A stretch of DNA of 64,000 nucleotides from Leifsonia shinshuensis (GTDB taxonomy: Bacteria > Actinomycetota > Actinomycetes > Actinomycetales > Microbacteriaceae). The first letter of the stretch is position 1. Each line of letters starts with the position of its first letter. The position numbers and the translations under genes are program-made. Of this stretch, positions 51,380 to 59,057 are shown piece by piece. The notes beneath the pieces were generated by a model. It did not search any database and was not told the origin of the DNA. It was given only the letters and a program-made list of their open reading frames with translations. The DNA lies in NCBI RefSeq assembly GCF_022606355.1, contig NZ_JAHHZQ010000003.1, positions 496,001 to 560,000 on the forward strand, written 5' to 3'.

Positions 51380-51868
51380 GTGGCAGACTCCTCGTTCGAC
51401 GTCGTCAGCAAGGTCGACAAGATGGAGGCGGACAACGCCGTCAACCAGGCCCGCAAGGAGGTCGAGCAGCGCTACGACTTCAAGAACGTGGGCGCCTCTG
51501 TGGAGTGGAGCGGCGAGAAGGTGCTGCTCAAGGCCAACACCGAGGAGCGGGTCAAAGCCGTTCTCGAGGTCGTCGAGTCCAAGTTCATCAAGCGCGGCAT
51601 CACCCTCAAGTCGCTCGACACCGGCAAGCCCTATCCGTCGGGCAAGGAGTTCCGGATCGAGGTCGGCCTCAAGAACGGCATCGAGCAGGATGCGGCCAAG
51701 AAGATCAACAAGCTGATCCGCGACGAAGCGCCGAAGAGCGTCAAATCGCAGATCCAGGGCGACGAGCTGCGCGTCAGCTCGAAGAGCCGGGACGACCTCC
51801 AGGCGACGATGGCCCTCCTGAAGGGCGCCGACCTGGAGGTGGCCCTCCAGTTCGTGAACTTCCGCTGA
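51380..51868 (+). CDS. YajQ family cyclic-di-GMP/nucleotide-binding protein
   Basis: 162 residues starting at the GTG at 51380 with AAGG 8 bases upstream. The whole protein is the YajQ/DUF520 double ferredoxin-like fold: FDVVSKVDKMEADNAVNQA, KRGITLKSLDTGKPYPS, IQGDELRVSSKSRDDLQ. Members bind cyclic-di-GMP or tRNA-like ligands and act as regulators. Its last 95 bases are overlapped on the other strand by the end of the S33 hydrolase frame. Confidence 0.93.
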   Translation: MADSSFDVVSKVDKMEADNAVNQARKEVEQRYDFKNVGASVEWSGEKVLLKANTEERVKAVLEVVESKFIKRGITLKSLDTGKPYPSGKEFRIEVGLKNGIEQDAAKKINKLIRDEAPKSVKSQIQGDELRVSSKSRDDLQATMALLKGADLEVALQFVNFR

Positions 51869-52937
51869 GCGGGCCTCTCGCGGCGAGCGGGCCGCGTGGG
51901 CCGGGAGGGCCTGCTGGCAGCGGACGGCTCGCGCTGAGCGCGCCGCGCAACCAGCGCGCGACCTCGCGGTAGGCGGCCTCGCGCACCGCGGGTCGCGAGA
52001 GGAAGACGTCGTGCAGCGCACCGTCCAGGCGTGCGACGGTGACCGTCGGCGCGAGGTTCAGCGCGCGCACGGCGATGTCCTGCACCTGGAGCACGATGTC
52101 CGAGTCGAGCATGTCGTCTGTCCAGTACGGCAGCAGTGTCGAGCGTGCCGACACCAGGGTGAGCACGGGGGCGTCGATCGCGAGCCCGGTCGCCACCCGC
52201 GCGTGGCCGGCGAGCACGGCGGTCAGCCATGCGGCCGGCACGGGGAAGCCTCTGACCGGCCGCCAGGTCAGGTCGTAGTCCCATTCGCCGTCGAGCGTGC
52301 GTGACACTGAGCGGGTGTAGAAGCCGAAGTCGACGTTCGGCAGCGGCGCCTTCGGGTCGAGCCGAGCGTGCAGATCGACGAACGGGCTGATCATCGCGCG
52401 GCCCGTCGAGTGCGCCTGGAACTCCAGCCACGGGCTGTTGAGGACGACGGCAGCGGCGCGTCCCGGATGGCGGTCGGCCCACAGGCTCAACGTCAGGCCG
52501 CCCGTGGAGTGGCCCATCAGGATCAGTCTGCGATGGGGCGGCCGGCGCGGGTGCTCGTGCTCTCCGTGGCCCATCGCCTCCAGCGCCGCCTCGATGTCCT
52601 CGTCGTAGGTGTCCAGCGAGTCCACGAAGCCCGGGGTCTGGCCGGGGCGCAGACTCCGACCGTACTTGCGCAGGTCGAGTGCGAAGAACCGCGCACCCTG
52701 CTCGTGCCAGAACCGCGCCAGCTCGGTCTGGAAGAAGTAGTCGGACCAGCCGTGCACGTACAGCACGTCGGTGTCTTCCGCCGGATGGCCGGGCCGCAGG
52801 TCGGCGAGGCGCGGCCACGGCTCGTAGCGCACGAGTGTGGCGACGACGTCGCCCTCCGCGTCGGGCGCGAGCGCGAGCGTCGCCTGCTGGAAACCGGCGC
52901 CGAGAACGTCGGGGCGCCATTCCACCGGAGTGCTCAT
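51774..52937 (-). CDS. Alpha/beta hydrolase (serine aminopeptidase S33/lysophospholipase type)
   Basis: 387 residues. YVHGWSDYFFQTE oxyanion region (near 60), LMGHSTGGLT with the nucleophile Ser, Asp in SARSTLLP/YWTDDM region, and His in DGALHDVFLS. The catalytic domain is complete by about residue 330. The last 50 residues are Pro/Gly/Ser-rich (GPPGPRGPLAARGPLSG) and read antisense into yajQ, so the real stop may be earlier in related genes. Acts on small ester or lipid substrates in the cytoplasm. Confidence 0.82.
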   Translation of the reverse strand: MSTPVEWRPDVLGAGFQQATLALAPDAEGDVVATLVRYEPWPRLADLRPGHPAEDTDVLYVHGWSDYFFQTELARFWHEQGARFFALDLRKYGRSLRPGQTPGFVDSLDTYDEDIEAALEAMGHGEHEHPRRPPHRRLILMGHSTGGLTLSLWADRHPGRAAAVVLNSPWLEFQAHSTGRAMISPFVDLHARLDPKAPLPNVDFGFYTRSVSRTLDGEWDYDLTWRPVRGFPVPAAWLTAVLAGHARVATGLAIDAPVLTLVSARSTLLPYWTDDMLDSDIVLQVQDIAVRALNLAPTVTVARLDGALHDVFLSRPAVREAAYREVARWLRGALSASRPLPAGPPGPRGPLAARGPLSGSSRTGGPPPGRRPSGGPSSPGGRPGSSS

Positions 52938-52975
52938 GGCTCCAGCGTGCCAGAAGGCACCGCTCGGCGGGAGGC

Positions 52976-54358
52976 CTACTCGGCCGCGCCGACCTCCACC
53001 GCAGTGCCGTTCGACACCCGGATCATCTCGTCACGGGGGACGACCTTGACGCGGGCGCGGCCGCGTTCCGCGCCGAGGGCCTGCTCGTGCTCGTCGAGGT
53101 TGTGCCAGCCGTCGAGATTCGTGTACTCCACACCCCGGTCGCGGAGGAGTTTCTCCACAGATTCCTCGGATGGGTCAGCGGGAGACCACCAGTTGCCCTG
53201 ATCGTTGATCACATGTTTGATCGTCTCCATCGCATCCGACTTGGTGTGACCGATGAGCCCGACCGGCCCACGCTTGATCCACCCCGTCGCATACACGCCG
53301 TACATCCGCTCGTTGTCCCCCGTGCGCAGCACTTGTCCCTCGTGGTTCGGGATGATGCCGTGCTTCTTGTCGAACGGGATCCCGGGCAATGGCGAGCCGA
53401 AGTAGCCGACGGCCCGGTAGACCGCCTGGATCTCGAGCTCGCGGATCTCCCCGGTACCGCGTACCCCGCCTTCGCCGTCCGACTCGGTGCGCTCGTACCG
53501 GATCGCCCGCACGTGGCCGTTCTCGTCCGACAGCAGCTCCAGCGGCTTGGCGTAGAAGTGCAGGTGCAGGCGACGGGAGGCCGACCCGACCTCGCGCTGG
53601 CGCCACTGCTGCAGCACCCGGTCGATCACCATGACCTGCTTGTTGCTGGCGATCGCCGCCTTCGTGTGCTCGTCGTAGTCGAAGTCCTCGTCGGCGAGGA
53701 TCATGTCGACGTCCCGCAGTTCGCCGAGCTCCCGCAGCTCCAGCGGGGTGAATTTCACCTGGGCCGGGCCTCGGCGACCGAACACGTGCACGTCGGTGAC
53801 GGGCGAGTTCTCGAGGATCTCGTAGACGTTGTCGGGGATCTCCGTCGGCAGCAGGTCGGCGGCGTGCTTGGCCAGGATGCGCGAGACGTCGAGGGCGACG
53901 TTTCCGTTGCCGATCACTGCGACCGACTTCGCTTCGAGCGGCCAGGTGCGGGGCACGTCCGGATGGCCGTCGAACCAGCTGACGAAGTCGGCGGCACCGT
54001 AGGAACCGTCGAGCTCGATGCCGGGGATCTCCAACCCCGCGTCGTGAACGGCTCCCGTGGCGAAGATGACCGCGTTGTAGTGCCGCTTGAGGTCGTCGAG
54101 TGTGATGTCGACCCCGTAGGTCACGTTGCCGAAGATACGGATGTCGCCGCGGTCGAGAACCTCGCGCAGGGCGGTGATGATGCCCTTGATGCGTGGGTGG
54201 TCGGGCGCGACGCCGTAGCGGACGAGCCCGTAGGGCGCCGGCAGCGACTCGAACAGGTCGATCGAGACATCGAAGCCGCGCTCGGCCTTCAGCAGGATGT
54301 CGGCAGCGTAGATCCCGGCCGGGCCGGCGCCGACGATCGCGAGTCGCAGTTTGGTCAT
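52976..54358 (-). CDS. fpr: Ferredoxin-NADP+ reductase, adrenodoxin-reductase type
   Basis: 460 residues. N-terminal FAD loop AIVGAGPAGIYAAD (residues 7-20), the NADPH loop VAVIGNGNVALDVSR (near 148), APYGLVRYGVAPDHP, RPxS/GPAQVKFTPLE, and the C-terminal FAD site VYATGWIKRGPVGLIGHTKSDA. The protein moves electrons between NADPH and ferredoxin, for P450s or iron-sulfur enzymes. It is 18 bases from the polyprenyl-synthase gene and within the menaquinone block; a P450 lies further along in the window. Confidence 0.93.
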   Translation of the reverse strand: MTKLRLAIVGAGPAGIYAADILLKAERGFDVSIDLFESLPAPYGLVRYGVAPDHPRIKGIITALREVLDRGDIRIFGNVTYGVDITLDDLKRHYNAVIFATGAVHDAGLEIPGIELDGSYGAADFVSWFDGHPDVPRTWPLEAKSVAVIGNGNVALDVSRILAKHAADLLPTEIPDNVYEILENSPVTDVHVFGRRGPAQVKFTPLELRELGELRDVDMILADEDFDYDEHTKAAIASNKQVMVIDRVLQQWRQREVGSASRRLHLHFYAKPLELLSDENGHVRAIRYERTESDGEGGVRGTGEIRELEIQAVYRAVGYFGSPLPGIPFDKKHGIIPNHEGQVLRTGDNERMYGVYATGWIKRGPVGLIGHTKSDAMETIKHVINDQGNWWSPADPSEESVEKLLRDRGVEYTNLDGWHNLDEHEQALGAERGRARVKVVPRDEMIRVSNGTAVEVGAAE

Positions 54359-54376
54359 GCGTTGTTTCCTTCTGGG

Positions 54377-55456
54377 TCAGCTCGAACGTTCGACGATGGT
54401 GTCGGCGAACCGCACGAGCGCCTTCTTGACTGCGCCGTCGGGCAGCGGGGCGAGCGCCTCGACGGCCTCCCTGGCCCAGCGGTGCGCCTCCTCCAGAGTC
54501 TGCGCGGTCACCTCGTGCTCGCGCAGGGCCGCGATCGCGGCGCTGGCCTCAGGGCTCACCTCGCCCTCCTCCGCGGTGCCGATGACGTCGCGCTCCAGCC
54601 GTTCGAGCAGGGCGCGCGCGTCCGGCTCCGTGTCTGCCCGCTCGCGCAGTCGGAGCACGGGCAGGGTGGCCACGCCGGCCCGGAGGTCGTTGCCGGGAGT
54701 CTTGCCGGTCTCGGCGACACCCGTCGACGACAGGTCGATGACGTCGTCGATCAGCTGGAACGCCACGCCGATCTTCTCGCCGAAGGTGACGACGGGCTTC
54801 TCGTAGGCGGGGTCCGCGTTCGAGAAGACCACGCCCATCTGACCCGCGACGGCGATCAGCGATCCGGTCTTGTCCTGGAGCACCCGGATGTAGTGGGCCA
54901 CAGGGTCTTCACCGTCCTGCGGGCCGATGGTCTCGTGGAGCTGGCCGAGGCACAGCCGCTCGAAGGTATCGGCCTGCAGCTGGATGGCGCGCTCGCCGAG
55001 CGCGGAGACCAGCTTGCTCGCGCGCGCGAACAGCAGGTCTCCGGTCAGGACGGCGACGGAGTTGCCCCAGACGAACTGGGCGGTCGGAACGCCGCGACGC
55101 ATCTGCGAGTCGTCCATGACATCGTCGTGGTAGAGCGACGCGAGGTGGGTGATCTCGACGGCCTGCGCCGCCTGAAGCACCCCCGGCGTGTTCCCGTCGC
55201 CGAGTTGCGCCGTCAGGAGGGTCAGCATCGGGCGGACGCGCTTGCCGCCAGCCTCGAGCAGGTAGCGGGTGGTGACGTCTGCCAGGTTGTCCGCGAACCG
55301 CATCTCGCGGTGAAGCGCCTCCTCGACCAGCGCGAGACCGTCGTCCACTGCCGTGGCGACCTGGCGGTCCTCACCGCGGATGAAGATCCGTTCGGTGAGA
55401 CCGAGCTGGCTGGTCAGCGACGCGGGACGCCGCACAGCCGGAACGCTTCGTGGCAC
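54377..55456 (-). CDS. Polyprenyl diphosphate synthase (menaquinone side chain)
   Basis: 359 residues. The first Asp-rich motif DDVMD in LYHDDVMDDSQMRRG and the second DDVID in FQLIDDVIDLSS bind magnesium-diphosphate; GGKRVRP is the IPP site. Chain-length region VEITHLASLYHDD points to a long product (heptaprenyl to nonaprenyl). It supplies the isoprenoid tail of menaquinone; menG ends one base into its start. GTG start at 55456. Confidence 0.93.
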   Translation of the reverse strand: MPRSVPAVRRPASLTSQLGLTERIFIRGEDRQVATAVDDGLALVEEALHREMRFADNLADVTTRYLLEAGGKRVRPMLTLLTAQLGDGNTPGVLQAAQAVEITHLASLYHDDVMDDSQMRRGVPTAQFVWGNSVAVLTGDLLFARASKLVSALGERAIQLQADTFERLCLGQLHETIGPQDGEDPVAHYIRVLQDKTGSLIAVAGQMGVVFSNADPAYEKPVVTFGEKIGVAFQLIDDVIDLSSTGVAETGKTPGNDLRAGVATLPVLRLRERADTEPDARALLERLERDVIGTAEEGEVSPEASAAIAALREHEVTAQTLEEAHRWAREAVEALAPLPDGAVKKALVRFADTIVERSS

Positions 55457-56682
55457 TACTCCCCCTCGGATGGGATGGCGGACGATGAGTCTTCGGAGCC
55501 GGTGCCGCGAGCGGATCGTCCATCGGCGGGCTTTCCGTCCGTCGACTTCGTGGCGGCAGGCTTATCGCCCGCGGGCCGGGGCCGCGGCTTCGCAGCGGCG
55601 GGCTTGCCGGCGGATGGCTTGCCGGCGGATGCGGCAGGCTTGGCGGCAGCCGCGGGATTCCCGGCGGCCGCAGGCTTCCCGGAAGCGGCAGGCTTCGGGG
55701 TGGCGGGATTCGGGGTGGCGGGTTTCCGGTCGGCGGCGGGCTTCGCGGCCGACTTCGACGCAGGCTTTCCCTCGGTCGACTTCGAAGCGGCGGGCTTCGC
55801 GGCTGCCGGCTTCGACGGACGTGCCGACGACCCGGAGGCGTTCGACGCGTTGCGCTTCGTCGCAGACGGCTTCGTCGCCGACGCCTTCGGAGCGGGGGCC
55901 GACGTCGCCTCGGGGGCGGTCACGGTTTCAGAGGCGGTCACCGTCTCGGGAGTGGTGGCCGGGGTCGGCGCGTGAGAGGTCAGCGGCTTCCAGCCGCGGT
56001 GCAGCGCGACGATCCCCGCGGTCAGGTTGCGCCAGGCCACCCGCTCGAGGCCGGCCTCCCGCATCCACGCGGCGAGTGCCGGCTGGCTCGGCCAGGCCTC
56101 GATCGACTCCATGAGGTATTCGTACGCGGCGGGGTTGGAGCTCGCCACCCGGGCGAGCACCGGCATCCCGTAGCGCAGGTAGGCGGCGTATCCGGCGCGC
56201 ACCGGCGCCAGCGGCGGGCGCGAGAACTCGCAGACGACGACGCGGCCGCCCGGCTTGGTGACCCGGTAGAACTCGGCGAGCGCCGCACGTGGGTCGACGA
56301 TGTTGCGGAGGCCGAACGAGATCGTCACCGCGTCGAACGTGTCATCGTCGAACGGCAGCGCGGTCGCGTCGGCCTGCACGAAGCTGATGAACGGGTTGGC
56401 CGCCTGGCGCTGCCTGCCGACCTCGATCATCCCCTGCGAGAAGTCCGCGGCCACCACGCTCGCTCCGTTGCGCGCGAGCGATGCACTCGACGTGCCGGTT
56501 CCCGCCGCGACGTCGAGGATCGTCTCGCCGGCGCGCGGCGCGACGGCTCGCGTCGTCGCCACACGCCAGAGCGTCGCATTGCCCATCGAGAGGACGGTGT
56601 TGGTCCGGTCGTAGTGGGTCGACACCTCATCGAACATGGCGGCGACCTGGGCGGGCTGCTTGCTGAGGTCGGCCTTACTCAC
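55456..56682 (-). CDS. menG: Demethylmenaquinone methyltransferase MenG with long basic tail
   Basis: 408 residues. Residues 1-235 are a complete UbiE/MenG: DEVSTHYDRTNTVLSMG, SAM loop LDVAAGTGTSS (near 57-67), ADATALPFDDDTFDAVTISFG, RNIVDPRAALAEFYRVTKPGG, and the C-terminal NLTAGIVALHRGWKP. Residues 236-408 are a low-complexity tail of Lys, Ala, Pro, Thr and Ser with KPAAAKPAASK-style repeats, much longer than in usual MenG. It performs the last methylation of menaquinone, SAM-dependent. Followed by the polyprenyl synthase, and divergent from menF. Confidence 0.93.
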   Translation of the reverse strand: MSKADLSKQPAQVAAMFDEVSTHYDRTNTVLSMGNATLWRVATTRAVAPRAGETILDVAAGTGTSSASLARNGASVVAADFSQGMIEVGRQRQAANPFISFVQADATALPFDDDTFDAVTISFGLRNIVDPRAALAEFYRVTKPGGRVVVCEFSRPPLAPVRAGYAAYLRYGMPVLARVASSNPAAYEYLMESIEAWPSQPALAAWMREAGLERVAWRNLTAGIVALHRGWKPLTSHAPTPATTPETVTASETVTAPEATSAPAPKASATKPSATKRNASNASGSSARPSKPAAAKPAASKSTEGKPASKSAAKPAADRKPATPNPATPKPAASGKPAAAGNPAAAAKPAASAGKPSAGKPAAAKPRPRPAGDKPAATKSTDGKPADGRSARGTGSEDSSSAIPSEGE

Positions 56683-56794
56683 CCCACCAGCTTAGGCTGC
56701 GGCGTGATGCGCTGCATTCCACGCCTGCGCGCGCTACACCGTATGCGGAGTGGATGTCCAGCCCACGCGCATCCGGCGCCCAGCGCGCCGGGCG

Positions 56795-56809
56795 TAGGCT
56801 GGTCCGGTG
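56795..56809 (+). promoter_or_regulatory. -10 box of leaderless menF
   Basis: TAGGCT (56795-56800) lies 6 bases before the GTG at 56807, so transcription probably begins at the start codon. Confidence 0.5.
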
Positions 56810-58141
56810 ACTGCACCCTCGACCACCCGCCGGGTGACGGGCGTGACGGCGCTCTCGGTCGAGACGACCCCCCTCGACGACGTCCGGCATCTCGTCCCCT
56901 TCCTCGACTCCCGCCGACCGCTCGTGTGGATCCGCAAGGGCGAGGGGATCGCCGGCATCGGCGAGGCGTTGCGGCTAGAGTTCCGCGGGCCGGACCGCAT
57001 CCGGCGGGCCTCGGAAGCGTGGCGGCAGACCGTTCAAGCGGCGACGGTCAGCGACGGCGTGCGCACGCCCGGAACGGGCCTGGTCGCGTTCGGCACGTTC
57101 GCGTTCGACGACGAGAGCTCGGCCACCAGTGTCCTGATCGTTCCGGATCTCGTCCTCGGACGCCGTGGCGGTCGCAGCTGGATCACGCGGATCCGGCGGC
57201 TGGACGATGTCGACGACGCACCAGAGGATGGCGATGGCGTCGGTGCGGGGTCCGCATCGCAGCGCGGGGGCCACCCGATCATCGCGACCGACGACCTGCC
57301 CCGGCCGATCGCGTTCGGCGACGAGTACCGCCTGAGCCTGCTTCCGGCCGGACTGGACGAGGAGGGTTACCGGTCGGCGGTCGCGACGGCCGTCTCCAAG
57401 ATCCGCGAGCACGACCTGTCGAAAGTCGTCCTGGCGCGCGAGCTCTCCGCCCATCTGCCGCTCGAGTCCGACGTGCGCCGTGCGCTCGTGGAGCTCGCGC
57501 TCGGGTACCCGGACTGCTGGACGTTCGCCGTCGACGGCCTCGTCGGCTCCTCGCCGGAGACGCTGGTGCGAGTGCACCACGGCACGGTGACCGCGCGGGT
57601 CCTGGCCGGCACGCGGTCGCGCGGCCGCGACGCCGCGAGCGACCACGAATCGGCCGCCGCCCTCGCCGCATCCGTCAAAGACCAGGACGAGCACCGGTTC
57701 GCCGTGGCGAGCGTGCTCGACGCGCTCCGCCCGCACAGTGCCGACCTCGCGGCGAGCGACCTGCCGTTCACCCTGAAGCTGCCGAACCTCTGGCACCTCG
57801 CCACGGACATCGCCGGCACCCTGAGCGACGGGGCGAGCTCGCTCGACCTGGCGGACGCCCTCCACCCGACGGCCGCGGTCGCCGGAACCCCGACCAGGGA
57901 GGCCGTGGCGCTGATCCGGGAGCTGGAGCCCTTCGACCGCGGGCGCTACGCCGGCCCGGTGGGCTGGGTCGGCGGCGACGGAGACGGCGAGTGGGCGATC
58001 GCGTTGCGCTGTGCGCAGCTCGACGAGACCGGCAACCTGACCGCGTACGCGGGAGCGGGCATCGTGTCCGACTCCGACCCCGCGGCGGAGTACGCCGAGA
58101 CCACCATGAAGTTCCGACCGATCGTCGAGGCGTTCGGCTGA
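56807..58141 (+). CDS. menF: Isochorismate synthase
   Basis: 444 residues. Chorismate-binding fold: KIREHDLSKVVLARE, FAVDGLVGSSPETLVRV (SPE-T/S motif), AGTRSRGRD, KDQDEHRFAVASVLDAL, the LPNLWHLATDIAG strand, HPTAAVAGTPTREA, and the end AGAGIVSDSDPAAEYAET. Converts chorismate to isochorismate, the committed menaquinone step. Divergent from menG, 125 bases apart, with a leaderless GTG start. Confidence 0.93.
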   Translation: MTAPSTTRRVTGVTALSVETTPLDDVRHLVPFLDSRRPLVWIRKGEGIAGIGEALRLEFRGPDRIRRASEAWRQTVQAATVSDGVRTPGTGLVAFGTFAFDDESSATSVLIVPDLVLGRRGGRSWITRIRRLDDVDDAPEDGDGVGAGSASQRGGHPIIATDDLPRPIAFGDEYRLSLLPAGLDEEGYRSAVATAVSKIREHDLSKVVLARELSAHLPLESDVRRALVELALGYPDCWTFAVDGLVGSSPETLVRVHHGTVTARVLAGTRSRGRDAASDHESAAALAASVKDQDEHRFAVASVLDALRPHSADLAASDLPFTLKLPNLWHLATDIAGTLSDGASSLDLADALHPTAAVAGTPTREAVALIRELEPFDRGRYAGPVGWVGGDGDGEWAIALRCAQLDETGNLTAYAGAGIVSDSDPAAEYAETTMKFRPIVEAFG

Positions 58142-58160
58142 AACGCGGGCCGCTCCGGGC

Positions 58161-59015
58161 TCAGGAGGCCGCGAGCCGCGCCCGCTCCACCTCCAGGTCG
58201 TAGTCGGGCTCCGGCCAGTCCAGCCCCAGCTCCTCCAGTGCGTGGATGAGCAGGTGCTGCACGGCGAGACGCGCGTACCACTTGCGGTCGGCCGGAACGA
58301 CGTACCAGGGCGCGTACGACGTCGAGGTGCGGTCGAACACGATCTGGTAGGCGTCCTGGTAGTCGTCCCACAGAAGCCGTTCATCGACGTCGTTCGGGGT
58401 GTACTTCCAGTACTTCTCCGGCCGGTCGAGGCGTGAGGCGAGCCGCGCCCTCTGCTCGTCCTTGCTCAGGTGCAGCATCACCTTCACGATCGTCGTGCCC
58501 GACTCGGCGAGCTCGCGCTCGAACGCGTTGATCGCGTCGTAGCGCCGCTCGATCTCCTCGTCCGCGGCGAGGCTCCGCACCCGGCCGATCAGCACGTCCT
58601 CGTAGTGCGAGCGGTCGAAGACGCCGACCTCGCCCGCACCGGGGACGTGCTTCCAGATCCGCCAGAGGAAGTCGTGGGCGAGCTCCTCGTGCGTCGGCTT
58701 CTTGAACCCCGCGTACCGCACGCCGCCGAGGTTCATCTGCCCCACGACGTGAGTGACGATCCCGCCCTTGCCCGCCGTGTCCATCGCCTGCAGCACGAGC
58801 AGCACACTGCGCTTCTCGCCCAGCATCCCCGCCGCGAACAGCCGCGCCTGCAGCTCAGCCAGGATCGCGGCCCCGTCGTCGAGAGCCTGCTCCGCGTCCT
58901 TCTTGTCGGCAGAGAAGCCCGGTGTCGAGCCGGTGTCCTGCTCGGCGAGACGGAACCCCTCCCCCACGCGCATCAGCGGATCGGGATCCTCTGCCCAGTA
59001 CGTCTCGCGTCCCAC
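58161..59015 (-). CDS. Polyphosphate kinase 2 family protein
   Basis: 284 residues from the GTG at 59015 with GGAGG 4 bases upstream. The Walker-A-like VLQAMDTAGKGGIV (near 82), lid RSHYEDVL with R-S-H-Y, and Walker B KVMLHLSKDEQRARL are those of PPK2. Moves phosphate between polyphosphate and nucleotides. Being a single-domain class I/III type, the direction and nucleotide cannot be read from the sequence. It converges with menF, 20 bases apart. Confidence 0.9.
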   Translation of the reverse strand: MGRETYWAEDPDPLMRVGEGFRLAEQDTGSTPGFSADKKDAEQALDDGAAILAELQARLFAAGMLGEKRSVLLVLQAMDTAGKGGIVTHVVGQMNLGGVRYAGFKKPTHEELAHDFLWRIWKHVPGAGEVGVFDRSHYEDVLIGRVRSLAADEEIERRYDAINAFERELAESGTTIVKVMLHLSKDEQRARLASRLDRPEKYWKYTPNDVDERLLWDDYQDAYQIVFDRTSTSYAPWYVVPADRKWYARLAVQHLLIHALEELGLDWPEPDYDLEVERARLAAS

Positions 59016-59057
59016 GTGGCCTCCTCGCTCGGGTCGCACCATCGTACGGCCTCCGGT

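Noticed and set aside
52679-55975. A roughly 1100-residue plus-strand open frame
   Set aside because: It lies antisense to fpr, the polyprenyl synthase and menG, all of which have clear motifs on the minus strand.
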